Source: Ahrensia sp. R2A130 (GTDB lineage Bacteria; Pseudomonadota; Alphaproteobacteria; Rhizobiales; Rhizobiaceae). Taken from it: 64,000 bases of DNA. The stretch lies in NCBI RefSeq assembly GCF_000179775.1, contig NZ_AEEB01000003.1, positions 310,001-374,000 of the forward strand, written 5' to 3'. A program made the position numbers and the translations under genes. Shown in pieces: positions 10,990 to 22,157 of this stretch; positions within the stretch are counted from its first letter, which is position 1, and every line of letters starts with the position of its first letter. The notes under the pieces were generated by a model. The model worked only from the letters and a program-made list of their open reading frames with translations. It did not search any database and was not told the origin of the DNA.

Positions 10990-11684
10990 TAGCTGCGGAT
11001 GAGCCCCACCAGTTTGCCCTGCACCGCAACGCGGTCCGGGCCGAAAATACGGGTTTCGTAGGCAGGATTTGCAGCTTCCAGAGCGATTGAATCACCTTTA
11101 CGGCGAAAACGCTTCAGCGTGGCTTCTTCGTGATCGACCAATGCCACCACGATGTCGCCCGGTGTCGCTGTATCACCGCGTTGAATAACCACGGTGTCGC
11201 CATCCAGAATGCCAGCCTCAATCATTGAATCGCCTTTGACTTCCAGCGCGTAATGTTCACCACGCCCCAGCATATCTGGTGAGACAGCGATGGTGTGGGT
11301 GTTTTCCTGAATAGCGGAGATGGGCGTACCAGCCGCAATACGGCCCATGACAGGCACTTCCGTCATGGCGGGACCGGTGTCGTTAGCCACCATTTCGGGA
11401 GCGCGGCCTAAGCCACCTTCGACGACACTAGGCTCAAACGGCCTGCGGCCTGCCGGGCTAGGCTGATATGAGTCTGGAAGCTTAATGACCTCCAAAGCAC
11501 GGGCACGGTTGGGAAGACGGCGGATGAAGCCCCTTTCTTCCAACGCTGTGATAAGGCGGTGAATGCCGGACTTGGACTTCAGGTCCAACGCATCCTTCAT
11601 CTCGTCAAACGACGGCGGGACGCCAGCCTCTTTCATGCGTTCCTGAATGAACATTAGCAGTTCGTGCTGCTTTTTGGTGAGCAT
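10983..11684 (-). CDS. lexA: SOS repressor LexA
   Basis: Transcriptional repressor of the SOS regulon that self-cleaves when RecA is activated. It has 233 residues from the ATG at 11684 ([20 protein letters not shown]); an in-frame ATG five codons upstream is possible, but GAGACGAGG sits at the right distance before 11684. The N-terminal winged helix-turn-helix contains [13 protein letters not shown] and [15 protein letters not shown]. The cleavage site is Ala-Gly in [12 protein letters not shown]; the catalytic Ser is in [14 protein letters not shown] and Lys in [11 protein letters not shown]. It is the last gene of the ppiD-trp-moa run but has a 79-base leader, so it may also be transcribed alone. 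No clean GTTC-N7-GTTC operator was found upstream. Confidence 0.96.
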   Translation of the reverse strand: MLTKKQHELLMFIQERMKEAGVPPSFDEMKDALDLKSKSGIHRLITALEERGFIRRLPNRARALEVIKLPDSYQPSPAGRRPFEPSVVEGGLGRAPEMVANDTGPAMTEVPVMGRIAAGTPISAIQENTHTIAVSPDMLGRGEHYALEVKGDSMIEAGILDGDTVVIQRGDTATPGDIVVALVDHEEATLKRFRRKGDSIALEAANPAYETRIFGPDRVAVQGKLVGLIRSYH

Positions 11685-11763
11685 TTGCCTCGTCTCCATT
11701 GCGTCGGCGTCGAATCATGACACCGTACAAACCAAGAACAAGTTAACAGGTTGCCAATGTGTT

Positions 11764-12966
11764 CTACAAGCCCAAGCCTGAAACGACCGAAATGTAGGAA
11801 CATTTGTCACCCGCCTTGGCAGCTGGTGCGCCTGCTTGCCGGATAACCAAAGCTTCGGCGCGGGCAAGGCTGGAAAGGATAGAGCTGTCCTGATTGTCGA
11901 AAGGCACAAGTTTGCCATCATCGAAAACGGCCCGCATATATTCCTGACGTTCGTCATTTTCGGGAAGGCTACTCCCCAACACACCCTCGCGCAAAACGCC
12001 TTGCGACCTTGCGCCGAGAAGAGCGCCGATGAGCGGAGCGAGATAGACCTGCGAGCAAACCAGACTGGACACGGGATTACCCGGCAGACCGAGATAGCTT
12101 TGCTTGCCTTTGCGCCCAAATATGAGTGGCTTTCCGGGGCGCATGGCGATCTTCCAGAAGTCCAGCTCAACGCCATGATCTTGCAACACCGGTCGTACAA
12201 GATCGTGGTCACCCACACTTGCGCCCCCGGATGTGACGACCACGTCGCAATCGGATGCGCGCGCGAATTTGTCCGCCAGTGCCGCACGCGTATCAATAGC
12301 GATACCGAGATCGACAGGCTCGCCCCCTGCTGCCTTTACGATGGCTGCAATACCAAGATTGTTGGAACTGACGATACCTCCTTCGGGCACGTCTTCACCG
12401 GGAGAAACCAGTTCGTCTCCCGATGCGATGATGGCGACACTCGGCTTTCGTCTAACGGGCAGGGTGGGCAGCCCCATCGATGCCGCAAGCGATAATCGTG
12501 CCGGGGAAAGCTGAATGCCTGCCTCAAGCAGAGTATCACCCGCGCGGAAATCCAGTCCTGCCTTACGAATGTAACGACCAGGACTCTCAGCTTTTTCGAT
12601 CGTTACCCGGCCATCTTGAGCGCTGGCATTTTCTTGAATGGCAATCGTATCGGCGCCCTGCGGAATACGCGCACCGGTGAAGATGCGGACCGCACAAGCG
12701 GCAGGCAATTCGCCTGCGAATGGATGGCCAGCGGCGCTTTCACCAACCACAGCAAACTCTCCTGAGTTGCCGTTAAGATCAGACGCACGAAGCGCGTAGC
12801 CATCCATTGCTGAAGCATCAAACGGAGGCTGGTCTCGCGTTGTTGTTAGGTCAATCGCCAAAATGCGTCCGGCAGCTTCGTAAATTGGAACGTTTTCAGC
12901 GGGCAAAGTTTCGATATCTGCCAGAATGCGGGCTAGGGCTTCATCGACAGACAGCAAGCCGCTCAC
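11764..12966 (-). CDS. moeA: Molybdopterin molybdenumtransferase MoeA
   Basis: Inserts molybdate into adenylated molybdopterin to finish the Mo cofactor. It has 400 residues. The MoeA N-terminal domain ([15 protein letters not shown], then [15 protein letters not shown]) is followed by the MoCF-binding domain with [22 protein letters not shown] and [12 protein letters not shown], and a C-terminal beta-barrel. The start overlaps the moaC stop by 4 bases, so the pair is translationally coupled. Confidence 0.96.
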   Translation of the reverse strand: MSGLLSVDEALARILADIETLPAENVPIYEAAGRILAIDLTTTRDQPPFDASAMDGYALRASDLNGNSGEFAVVGESAAGHPFAGELPAACAVRIFTGARIPQGADTIAIQENASAQDGRVTIEKAESPGRYIRKAGLDFRAGDTLLEAGIQLSPARLSLAASMGLPTLPVRRKPSVAIIASGDELVSPGEDVPEGGIVSSNNLGIAAIVKAAGGEPVDLGIAIDTRAALADKFARASDCDVVVTSGGASVGDHDLVRPVLQDHGVELDFWKIAMRPGKPLIFGRKGKQSYLGLPGNPVSSLVCSQVYLAPLIGALLGARSQGVLREGVLGSSLPENDERQEYMRAVFDDGKLVPFDNQDSSILSSLARAEALVIRQAGAPAAKAGDKCSYISVVSGLGL

Positions 12967-13448
12967 GTGGCGTCGGCGGTCCAGTCGCCCGATTTACCAC
13001 CGTTCTTGGCTTCCAGTCGCGTGGGCCCGATGGACATGCCGCGATCAACCGCTTTGGCCATGTCATAGATTGTAAGCGCTGCTGTGCTGGCCGCGGTGAG
13101 CGCTTCCATCTCGACGCCTGTCTGGCCGGTGCAGCGGGCAAGCGCGCGAATGCGAATACCCGGCAAGGTCTCGTCTGGCTCGCAATCGACTGTGACTTTG
13201 GTCAAGGCAATGGGATGGCAAAGGGGGATGAGCCGCGATGTTTCCTTTGCGGCCATGATGCCGGCAATGCGAGCGGTGCCAAGCACATCGCCTTTTTTGG
13301 CATTTCCAGCTTCGATCATTGCAAGCGTTTCCGGCAGCATCGTCACCGCGCTGGTAGCGATGGCTTCACGGGTGGTGGAGGCCTTGTCACCAACATCAAC
13401 CATGTGAGCTTCGCCGCTCTTACCGATATGGGTGAGGCTGCCGCTCAT
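12963..13448 (-). CDS. moaC: Cyclic pyranopterin monophosphate synthase MoaC
   Basis: Converts the MoaA product 3',8-cyclo-7,8-dihydro-GTP to cyclic pyranopterin monophosphate in Mo-cofactor synthesis. It has 161 residues, full length. Visible signatures are [14 protein letters not shown] near the N-terminus, [12 protein letters not shown] in the middle, and [20 protein letters not shown] near the C-terminus with the active-site residues. It overlaps trpC and moeA by 4 bases at each end. MoaA is not in the window. Confidence 0.96.
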   Translation of the reverse strand: MSGSLTHIGKSGEAHMVDVGDKASTTREAIATSAVTMLPETLAMIEAGNAKKGDVLGTARIAGIMAAKETSRLIPLCHPIALTKVTVDCEPDETLPGIRIRALARCTGQTGVEMEALTAASTAALTIYDMAKAVDRGMSIGPTRLEAKNGGKSGDWTADAT

Positions 13449-14248
13449 GCGGCTATAGGCCGGGCCAGAAGCTCACGGGTGGCCGTTGCAACATCTTCCT
13501 GACGCATAAGGCTCTCACCGATCAGGAATGTCTCCACACCGCAGCGCGTCATGCGCGCAAGGTCATCAGGTGTGAAGAGGCCGGATTCGCCTACAACAAT
13601 CCTGTCATCGGGAATTTTCGGAGCGAGGATCTCTGTGGTCGTCAGACTGACCTCGAACGTTTTGAGATTGCGGTTGTTGATGCCGATCAAAGGGGACGTG
13701 AGATGGAGCGCACGATCGAGTTCGGGTTCGTCGTGAACTTCAACGAGCACGTCCATGCCGAGTTCGAACGCCTCATTTTCCAGCGCTCTGGCGGTATCAT
13801 CGTCGATGGCAGCCATGATGATGAGAATGCAGTCTGCCCCCCAAGCGCGGGCCTCATGCACCTGATAGGTGTCGTAGAGAAAGTCTTTGCGCAGGCAGGG
13901 CAGGGCCGTGGCGTCTCGCGCTTCACCTAGGAACGCAGGGGCGCCTTGAAACGATGGCGTGTCGGTGAGAACGGACAGGCAGGCCGCACCACCGGTTTCG
14001 TAAGCTTTAGCCAATGATGCGGGATCGAAATCTTCTCGGATGAGCCCTTTCGATGGGCTGGCCTTTTTGATCTCTGCGATAAGCGCGTAATCGCCAGCTG
14101 CGTGCTTGGCTCTCAAAGCATCGGCAAAGCCGCGTGGAGGTGTGACGTCCGTCATGCGGGCCTTGAGATCGGCTAGTGAAACCTGTGCTTTAGCGGCAGC
14201 TATTTCCTCACGCTTGTAAGCGCCGATACGATCAAGAATATCAGCCAT
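13445..14248 (-). CDS. trpC: Indole-3-glycerol phosphate synthase
   Basis: TIM-barrel enzyme closing the indole ring from CdRP in tryptophan synthesis. It has 267 residues from the ATG at 14248 ([20 protein letters not shown]), with GGTGAAG just upstream. The frame stays open for 46 more codons into trpD, but those residues are not family-like. [12 protein letters not shown] carries the catalytic Lys; [11 protein letters not shown] and [13 protein letters not shown] are phosphate-binding strands. The start lies 8 bases inside the trpD 3' end. Confidence 0.96.
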   Translation of the reverse strand: MADILDRIGAYKREEIAAAKAQVSLADLKARMTDVTPPRGFADALRAKHAAGDYALIAEIKKASPSKGLIREDFDPASLAKAYETGGAACLSVLTDTPSFQGAPAFLGEARDATALPCLRKDFLYDTYQVHEARAWGADCILIIMAAIDDDTARALENEAFELGMDVLVEVHDEPELDRALHLTSPLIGINNRNLKTFEVSLTTTEILAPKIPDDRIVVGESGLFTPDDLARMTRCGVETFLIGESLMRQEDVATATRELLARPIAA

Positions 14249-15263
14249 TTGCTTCACCGTTTGACGCAGCAACGAGATTTGCGAGAGCAGCTTTGGCTGC
14301 CCCGCTGTCGATGCTTTCGGCAGCCATTTCAGCACCGGATTTAAGGTCGTTTGCAAGGCCGGCGACGTGGAGACCGGCACCGGCATTCATCAACACGATG
14401 TCGCGGTAGGCGCCTGCTTCACCGTCTAAGACAGCGCGAAGACGAGCCGCATTGTGCTGTGCGTCACCACCACGAATGTCTTCGATTGCATGGCGACCAA
14501 CGCCAGCATCCTCTGGCTCGACTTCAAACGTGCGTAGAACACCATCGCGGCCTTCCACGACCTTTGTGGTGCCTGTAACGGTCAACTCGTCCATACCGTC
14601 GCCGTGGACCAGCCAGACATGTTCGGAACCAAGGTTGAGCAACACCTGCGCCATTGGTTCCAACAGGTCGGGCGAATAGGCACCGACGCATTGTCGCTTC
14701 ACACCGGCAGGGTTTGAGAGCGGCCCAAGAATGTTGAACAGCGTGCGCGTGCCAAGTTCGACACGCGATGGACCCACATGACGCATGGCGGCGTGATGGG
14801 CGGGAGCGAACATAAAGCCGACGCCTGCCTGCTCTACGCATCGCTGTACGCCATCTGCGCCGGTACTGAGATCGACACCCAAGGCCTCCAACGTATCGGC
14901 AGTGCCAGTTTTGGATGAAAGCGCGCGGTTGCCATGCTTGGCGACCTTCGCACCCGCGCCCGCTGCCACGATGGCGGAACATGTCGAGATGCTCACCGTA
15001 CCCGTCTGAGTACCACCGGTTCCCACGATATCTATTGCGCCGTCTGGCACATCCACTTTCAACATGTGATGGCGCATAGTCGTAACCGCGCCTGTGATCT
15101 CGTCGACGGTTTCGCCTTTTACACGCAGAGCCATCAAAAAACCGGCAATCTGCGATGGTGTGGCATTACCCGACATCATCACGTCAAAGGCCTGTGTGGC
15201 TTCTTCGCGGGTGAGCGAACGACCCTCAGCGACAATCGCGATGAATGGTTTAAGATCGTCCAT
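14241..15263 (-). CDS. trpD: Anthranilate phosphoribosyltransferase
   Basis: Transfers phosphoribose from PRPP to anthranilate. It has 340 residues. The PRPP-binding glycine-rich motif [17 protein letters not shown] is near residue 80, followed by [20 protein letters not shown], and [14 protein letters not shown] is in the C-terminal half. It begins one base after the stop of the upstream peptidyl-prolyl isomerase gene and runs into trpC. trpG or trpE is not in the window. Confidence 0.96.
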   Translation of the reverse strand: MDDLKPFIAIVAEGRSLTREEATQAFDVMMSGNATPSQIAGFLMALRVKGETVDEITGAVTTMRHHMLKVDVPDGAIDIVGTGGTQTGTVSISTCSAIVAAGAGAKVAKHGNRALSSKTGTADTLEALGVDLSTGADGVQRCVEQAGVGFMFAPAHHAAMRHVGPSRVELGTRTLFNILGPLSNPAGVKRQCVGAYSPDLLEPMAQVLLNLGSEHVWLVHGDGMDELTVTGTTKVVEGRDGVLRTFEVEPEDAGVGRHAIEDIRGGDAQHNAARLRAVLDGEAGAYRDIVLMNAGAGLHVAGLANDLKSGAEMAAESIDSGAAKAALANLVAASNGEANG

Positions 15264-15264
15264 G

Positions 15265-17163
15265 CTAGCGGCCTTGGGTCAAAGCCATATCTATGGTCTG
15301 CGGGTTTTGCGTCACGCCGTACTCACCTTGCAGGCGCGCAATCATCTGATTCAACAGATCATCGGCAGCGCCTTCGTTGGCGATGTTAACCTGTTGATCG
15401 ACATTCGGCGCGGCTGCAGCTTCCGGCAAGCGAACTTCTTTCACCTTAAGCAAAATGCTTGTTCCGGCTTCCGAGCCATCAACGATAGCAATGTGGCCTT
15501 CAGCACCCTTGAAGCCTTCTTGCGTGGCAGCGCTGGGGAAACCTTGAGCAGTACCGGTGCGGTTTAATGGCTGTGTCGTTGGCGCAGCGCCTAGAGTGGA
15601 AGGATCAACCTCAGCGCTCAGTTCTCGCATGGACGCGCCACCATCAAGCCGGGCTTTCAAAGCTTCAGCTTTCTGTTGGACCATCTTGCCGCGTTCTGCT
15701 GCCATCCAATCTGTCGTCAAGCGTTCCGTCACCTCGTCTTGAGTGCGGTCACGGGCGGCTGCGATTTCGGTGACATCGTACCAGACGAAACCTGCTGCAC
15801 CGATGTCCAGAGCGCTGGCCTGTGCCCCGACTTCCGTCTCAAACGCCTGGCGCAATAGATCGGACGACTGGGGAATATCGGTGAGCTGCGTGCCATCTGG
15901 TGTGCGACCACGGGCATCGACTTCAACGCTGCGGATTTTCAGATCGAATTTAGGTGCTGCTTCAGCAAGCGAAGAACCTCCGGCGCGGCTGTCCTCGATT
16001 TCTTCAGACAGGCTCGTGATGCGGCTTGCAGCACGTTCCAGCGCCATGGCGTTCTTGATCGTGTCTTTCACTTCATCAAGCGGTGTTGTGCGGGCCTCAT
16101 TGACCTCCGTCACACGCACGATGACCGAACCAAACGGCCCGTCGATCACATCGCTGATCGCATTTACCTCAAGCCCGAAGGCAGGGTCTTGCAAATGAGC
16201 GGGCAGGGCGTCTTTGGCCATCAAACCAAGGTCTGCATCCGCCATTGTGCGATCGGCTTCAGCGACCACGGTTTCGAAGAAAGCGCCTTCTTCAAGTGAT
16301 TTTTTGGCCGCTTCTGCTGCTTCACGTGAGGGGAATACGATTTGCTGAACACGACGGCGTTCCGGCTCCTGATAACGTGAGATACGGGCCTGATAATCAG
16401 CTTCGATCTCTTCGTCGCTAACTTCCATGGATGCCGCGAGATCTTCAGGGCGCAGGCTTAGAAGATCGAGCTTGCGGTATTCAGGCGCTGCATAGTTGGC
16501 CTTGTTCGCCTCAAAATATGTTTTCAACTGCTCCGCAGTTGGGGCGGCTGGTTCACCAGCGATGGCGGGTGTAATCGTCAGATATTCAAAGACACGCTGC
16601 TCTTGCGCGTAGTTCGCCAGCGCTGCCTTAAACGTGTCCGGCAGAATGGGGCCGTCCGCGAAGGAGCGAGTCAACTGGCTGCGGACTGCGGAGGCATTCT
16701 GGGCTTCTATAAAATCGCTCTCCCGCATCTGTGCCTGAAACACCGCCTGGCGGAATGTTTCGCGATTGTAGCTGCCGGTGGAGTCATGAAACGCCGGGTT
16801 CTCGGCGATCATCTGCGCGAGTTGTTTGTCGGACAGTGCCAGACCGTGGACACGTGCAAACTCGTCCAACGTTGCCCAAGCTACAACGTTGCCCAATGCG
16901 CGCTGCTCTACACCGAATATGCGTGCTTCATCGCGGGTCAAACGACGTCCGGCCCGCTGCTGCACTTCGTTCATGTTGCGGTTATAGGCCGACAGGAATT
17001 CCCTCACTGGCACTTTGGTTTCGCCCACAGCCGCTACGGATGTAGTGTCACCGCCGCTAAGAATGGAGCCGGTAATGCCCCAAAGCGCGAAGCTGGCAAC
17101 CAGCAGGATAAGAAGAATTTTGGCCGTCCAGCCAGTTACAAAACCACGAAGAGCACCTAGCAC
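15265..17163 (-). CDS. SurA/PpiD-type peptidyl-prolyl cis-trans isomerase
   Basis: Periplasmic folding factor anchored in the inner membrane. It has 632 residues from the GTG at 17163 ([12 protein letters not shown]), chosen because AGGTG lies 7 bases before it and the family usually begins ML-x-x-LR; an ATG five codons earlier lacks a ribosome binding site. One membrane helix follows ([19 protein letters not shown]), then a SurA-like N-terminal chaperone region, then a parvulin-type PPIase segment around the RRRVQQIVF stretch and [16 protein letters not shown]. It resembles PpiD, but the symbol is withheld because alphaproteobacterial members are divergent. First gene of the trpD-trpC-moaC-moeA run, divergent from tpiA. 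Confidence 0.9.
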   Translation of the reverse strand: MLGALRGFVTGWTAKILLILLVASFALWGITGSILSGGDTTSVAAVGETKVPVREFLSAYNRNMNEVQQRAGRRLTRDEARIFGVEQRALGNVVAWATLDEFARVHGLALSDKQLAQMIAENPAFHDSTGSYNRETFRQAVFQAQMRESDFIEAQNASAVRSQLTRSFADGPILPDTFKAALANYAQEQRVFEYLTITPAIAGEPAAPTAEQLKTYFEANKANYAAPEYRKLDLLSLRPEDLAASMEVSDEEIEADYQARISRYQEPERRRVQQIVFPSREAAEAAKKSLEEGAFFETVVAEADRTMADADLGLMAKDALPAHLQDPAFGLEVNAISDVIDGPFGSVIVRVTEVNEARTTPLDEVKDTIKNAMALERAASRITSLSEEIEDSRAGGSSLAEAAPKFDLKIRSVEVDARGRTPDGTQLTDIPQSSDLLRQAFETEVGAQASALDIGAAGFVWYDVTEIAAARDRTQDEVTERLTTDWMAAERGKMVQQKAEALKARLDGGASMRELSAEVDPSTLGAAPTTQPLNRTGTAQGFPSAATQEGFKGAEGHIAIVDGSEAGTSILLKVKEVRLPEAAAAPNVDQQVNIANEGAADDLLNQMIARLQGEYGVTQNPQTIDMALTQGR

Positions 17164-17359
17164 GTCGAAACACCTCATTTGGGTGGAATAGAAATGGCAG
17201 CGTGCAGAATCCGCAACGCTGCGCCTGGCGGCAACATATGGACGGTCACGCGGTGCCGCAAGCGCTGCGCCTTATACGAGCTTTGCATTTAGGCTGATGC
17301 GGGCTAGGCCTCACGCCAACGTGTTCACCCTTAGCCTAAACGGCCATGGAGCCATCCAG

Positions 17360-18124
17360 ATGACACCCGATATCAAGCCACTCGTAGCAGGCAATTGGAA
17401 GATGAACGGCGAGCGCGACAAGCTCGACCAACTGGCGCTTTTGGCAGCAGGCTTGGATGCGGAACTGGCAGAAAAGCTTGATCTTGCTGTCTGTCCACCC
17501 GCCACGCTTCTATATGTTGCGACAACATTGGCGGAAGACACGCCGCTGATGGTGGGTGCACAAAACTGCCATGCTGAGGTCGAAGGCGCGCATACTGGTG
17601 AGATTTCAGCTGAAATGATCTCCGATTGCGAAGCTGATTTCTGCATCGTCGGCCACAGCGAACGCCGCACGGATTGCGGAGAGACAGATGCAGACGTTGC
17701 CGCCAAGGTAAAAGCCTGCTGGCGCGCTGACCTGACAGCAATCGTCTGCATCGGCGAAACCGAAGCGCAATATGATGCCGGTGAAGCGGAAAGCGTGCTG
17801 CGCGGGCAGATCAGCAATTCGATCCCCGATGGTGCGGAAGAAGAAAACACCGTCGTGGCCTACGAACCCGTTTGGGCCATAGGCACCGGCAAAACGCCCA
17901 GCCCGGACGATATTCGCGAGATCCACGCATTCATTCGTGAAGAACTGGCGGAAAGGTTCGGCGGACACGGTGAGCGCATGACCATTCTCTACGGTGGTTC
18001 GGTGAAGCCGAGTAACGCATCGGAATTGCTGATGATCGAGAATGTCGATGGCGCATTGGTGGGTGGGGCCAGCTTGAAAGCGGCTGATCTGTTGGCCATA
18101 TGCGAAGCCTACCGCAAGACATAA
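17360..18124 (+). CDS. tpiA: Triose-phosphate isomerase
   Basis: Interconverts dihydroxyacetone phosphate and glyceraldehyde-3-phosphate. It has 254 residues from the ATG at 17360 ([17 protein letters not shown]), with GGAG 9 bases upstream; 21 extra in-frame codons before it are not family-like. Lys is in GNWKMNG, catalytic His in CIVGHSERR, Glu in [13 protein letters not shown], and the phosphate loop is [12 protein letters not shown] hairpin with a short T-run follows the stop. Confidence 0.96.
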   Translation: MTPDIKPLVAGNWKMNGERDKLDQLALLAAGLDAELAEKLDLAVCPPATLLYVATTLAEDTPLMVGAQNCHAEVEGAHTGEISAEMISDCEADFCIVGHSERRTDCGETDADVAAKVKACWRADLTAIVCIGETEAQYDAGEAESVLRGQISNSIPDGAEEENTVVAYEPVWAIGTGKTPSPDDIREIHAFIREELAERFGGHGERMTILYGGSVKPSNASELLMIENVDGALVGGASLKAADLLAICEAYRKT

Positions 18125-18131
18125 ACTGGGA

Positions 18132-18154
18132 CGGCGTTTGCTTTCGCCGCCTTT
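18132..18154 (+). terminator. Probable weak terminator after tpiA
   Basis: CGGCG (18132-18136) and CGCCG (18145-18149) form a short stem around TTTGCTTT, followed by CTTTT. It begins 8 bases after the tpiA stop. The stem is only 5 bp, so read-through to secG is plausible. Confidence 0.5.
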
Positions 18155-18217
18155 TCCATTAAGACGCGCAGCGGTGCCTTTCGGCGCACCATTATTCTTA
18201 CAGGCAGTATCCCGACC

Positions 18218-18616
18218 ATGACGACAGTCCTCATCGTTGTTCACATCATGCTGGTTCTGGCGCTTATCGTGCTGGTCCTTCTTCAAAAATCTGAAGGCGG
18301 TGCCCTTGGTATCGGCGGTGGTGGCGGCGGTGGCGGGGGCTTCATATCGGCGCGTGGTGCTGCTGATGCTTTGACCAAGACGACAACCATCGTTGCTGCG
18401 GGCTTTTTTGCTACTTCCGTCGCGCTGGGAGTGGTCGCAAACCGTGACAACCGCACCGAAGATATTCTGCGACAGGTGGAAACTGCACCGACAGGTGTTC
18501 CGACCGATAGCGGCACAGCAACGCCTCCGGCCAACGTTCCCGATGCTGGTGGTCTGCTCAACGATCTTGAAAATCTTGGCACTCCGCAGCCTTCAACAGG
18601 TGTTCCGACCGAGTAA
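18218..18616 (+). CDS. secG: Preprotein translocase subunit SecG
   Basis: Small membrane subunit that stimulates SecYEG protein export. It has 132 residues, slightly long because of a Pro/Thr/Gly-rich C-terminal tail. The first membrane helix is TVLIVVHIMLVLALIVLVLL (residues 3-22), followed by the conserved QKSEGGALGIGGG, a run of nine Gly, the SARGAADALTKTT stretch and a second helix (IVAAGFFATSVALGVVA). It sits between tpiA and pyrG, as in many Rhizobiales. Confidence 0.94.
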   Translation: MTTVLIVVHIMLVLALIVLVLLQKSEGGALGIGGGGGGGGGFISARGAADALTKTTTIVAAGFFATSVALGVVANRDNRTEDILRQVETAPTGVPTDSGTATPPANVPDAGGLLNDLENLGTPQPSTGVPTE

Positions 18617-18707
18617 TTTCGCTTTCAGCGCGCGGAAGATGAATTTTTCCGCGTGAACTGTGTGAATTGCTGCAAAACGGTTTTGCTTTTGCTGTTCGGG
18701 CGTCTAA

Positions 18708-20354
<1,647 letters not shown>

Positions 20355-20360
20355 CCTCTT

Positions 20361-21098
20361 TCAGGCGGCGCTCGGTGTTTGCGCTGCTCCTGCTGTCGAA
20401 GTTGCGATGAATATGTTGTCGCTGCCACGTTCCACCAAACCGGTGCGCGCCACTTTGCGTGCCATATCGACATTGAACGCATCGCGTATCGCAATCCGCA
20501 GGGCAGGGTAGCGAAGTTCCAACTTCCGCAACGCTTCGAACTCCCAACGCATCGTCCACGTTCCCGGCGCGGCCGTCACCGTTGCTGTAGCAGGCGTGTT
20601 CAGCAGGTACGCGATTTCGCCGATAAAGCACCCACCTTCGACGGCGAAGTCCTCGCCTTGGCGATTGATCGAGACCAATCCATCCAAGGTGCAGAACAGA
20701 TGACCCTGTTTCTCGCCCTCGATGGTCAGGTGTTTGATGCCATCACCTTCGATCCATGTACCACTACGCACCAGACGACGGAATTCACCCGGAGCCAGCC
20801 CGGGAAACTTTGCGTAGAGCGCACGTTCCCAGCTTGAGAGAGCGAATGTCGTCCGGTCCAGCGTCAAACCGGCCAGAACGTAAATGTTCGCGGTACCAAG
20901 AATACAGCTCCAGATGATCGCCTCCCACAATGGAATCGAAGGCGCTAGATAATAGTAGGCAATGTAAAAACCGGTGCCGACCAGAATGAGAACACGCAGC
21001 AGGATTTGGTTGCGTGTCAAAAGACCCAGCGCATAAAGGCCAGCCGCAGCATGGGCGAGGCTGTTGGGATTGCTCAGAAACTCAAGGAAAGCATTCAT
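20361..21098 (-). CDS. Popeye-like membrane protein with a cyclic-nucleotide-binding fold
   Basis: About 245 residues from the ATG at 21098 (MNAFLEFLSNP); a TTG two codons earlier is an alternative. The N-terminal half has three predicted membrane helices (LAHAAAGLYALGLLTR, LLRVLILVGTGFYIAYYYLA, WEAIIWSCILGTANIYVLAG). The C-terminal half is a cNMP-binding domain with the phosphate-cassette pattern FIGEIAYLLNTPATATVTA. The Arg that contacts the cyclic phosphate in CRP (PRxATV) is Ala here. Three helices plus such a domain is the arrangement of the Popeye family, which binds cAMP in animals. Ligand and function are unknown. Convergent with pyrG. Confidence 0.8.
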   Translation of the reverse strand: MNAFLEFLSNPNSLAHAAAGLYALGLLTRNQILLRVLILVGTGFYIAYYYLAPSIPLWEAIIWSCILGTANIYVLAGLTLDRTTFALSSWERALYAKFPGLAPGEFRRLVRSGTWIEGDGIKHLTIEGEKQGHLFCTLDGLVSINRQGEDFAVEGGCFIGEIAYLLNTPATATVTAAPGTWTMRWEFEALRKLELRYPALRIAIRDAFNVDMARKVARTGLVERGSDNIFIATSTAGAAQTPSAA

Positions 21099-21192
21099 CC
21101 TCAATAGCCTTGGTGGAAAATTTTGTAAGTGCTGAATACGAATAATTTATCAGCGTGAAAGTGTCCTTTGACACAGAGTGGGAAAACGCGAG

Positions 21193-21208
21193 TTAACGAA
21201 GGGTAAAC
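21193..21208. promoter_or_regulatory. Imperfect CtrA-like site upstream of rlpA
   Basis: TTAA at 21193, seven bases, then TAAAC at 21204-21208; it differs at one base from the TTAA-N7-TTAAC consensus of the cell-cycle regulator CtrA. It lies 52 bases before the rlpA start. One-mismatch matches occur by chance, so this is weak evidence. Confidence 0.3.
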
Positions 21209-21260
21209 TGGATTGTGAGACTGTTTTTCAGATCACCTCCGCTCCGGATTAAGTTTCAAA

Positions 21261-22049
21261 GTGCACCACGTCACGCGCCCCTTCGCATGGATTGGCCTTA
21301 CTGCTTCTGCGCTGGCACTTGCCGGTTGCGGCGGCACGGCTAATCAGTCGATCATCAAAGCTATGCCTGCAGGCGCGGGCAAACCTTACATCAACGACGA
21401 AACGAAGTTCTCTGAATCCGCTTACGGTGTGGCAGCCAGTCCGCGCGTTTCCACCAGCCTGATCGTTCGCAAGGGCGGTGGTCGTCGGCAGGTGGGTAAG
21501 CCCTACAAAATTCGCGGTAAGTGGTATGTGCCAAAAGAAGAGCCGGGTTATGATCGGCGCGGTCAAGCCTCTTGGTACGGTCCCAACTTCCACGGTCGCT
21601 TGACAGCCAATGGCGAAGTTTACGACCAGTTCGCCCTTTCTGCCGCACACCCGACATTTCCGTTGCCCAGCTACGCGCGGGTGACGAATGTGGACAATGG
21701 CCGGTCCGTTACGGTGCGGGTGAATGATCGCGGGCCTTACCATTCCAAACGCATCATAGATCTTTCAGCGAAAGGTTCTGAACTGCTGGGCTATCAAAAG
21801 CAGGGCATCGGTAATGTCCGTGTCCAGTGGATTGGTCATGCACCGCTACATGGCCTTGATGCACCATATCTGGAGGCCAGCTTCAGGCCGGGCGGCGTGG
21901 GTGGCTCGCTCTTTGCGGCCAATGAAGTGGACCGCTTCGCTACCGGCTCGATCAAACATATCGCGGCAGATCCTTTCGCAGAAGCCGGACCGATCGATCC
22001 GTTTTACGCACGCAAAGCAAAGCCGAAGAAAAAGTCCAAAAAGAAGTAG
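21261..22049 (+). CDS. rlpA: RlpA family lipoprotein (septal ring lytic transglycosylase type)
   Basis: 262 residues from a GTG start. A lipoprotein signal with lipobox LAGC (residues ~20-23, in LALAGCGGT) predicts a lipid-anchored periplasmic protein. The core is a double-psi beta-barrel: GQASWYGPNFHGRLTANGE, VTNVDNGRSVTVRVNDRGPY and RIIDLSAKGSELLG with the conserved DRGP. No SPOR domain is visible; the C-terminus is Lys-rich (KAKPKKKSKKK). Known members cleave glycan strands lacking stem peptides; whether this short form is active is not shown. It is followed after 108 bases by a D,D-carboxypeptidase gene, suggesting a cell-wall unit. Confidence 0.92.
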   Translation: MHHVTRPFAWIGLTASALALAGCGGTANQSIIKAMPAGAGKPYINDETKFSESAYGVAASPRVSTSLIVRKGGGRRQVGKPYKIRGKWYVPKEEPGYDRRGQASWYGPNFHGRLTANGEVYDQFALSAAHPTFPLPSYARVTNVDNGRSVTVRVNDRGPYHSKRIIDLSAKGSELLGYQKQGIGNVRVQWIGHAPLHGLDAPYLEASFRPGGVGGSLFAANEVDRFATGSIKHIAADPFAEAGPIDPFYARKAKPKKKSKKK

Positions 22050-22157
22050 GCGACGAATTCCCGTTCTTGCCCCGTTGTGAAGATGTCGTAGGCTTCGTAG
22101 TATCTCGGCGCGTATGTGCCAGGGGGGCACGTGCTGCTTGCATACGGGACCATATCC

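Noticed and set aside
11736-11764. LexA operator upstream of lexA
   Set aside because: GAAC at 11736 and GTTC at 11761 occur, but no GTTC-N7-GTTC or GAAC-N7-GAAC pair has the right spacing; the nearest is GAAC-N7-CAGG.
18301-18350. Gly codon run in secG as a possible frameshift or sequencing fault
   Set aside because: The frame continues correctly into the conserved SARGAADALTKTT stretch, and Gly-rich loops are normal in SecG.
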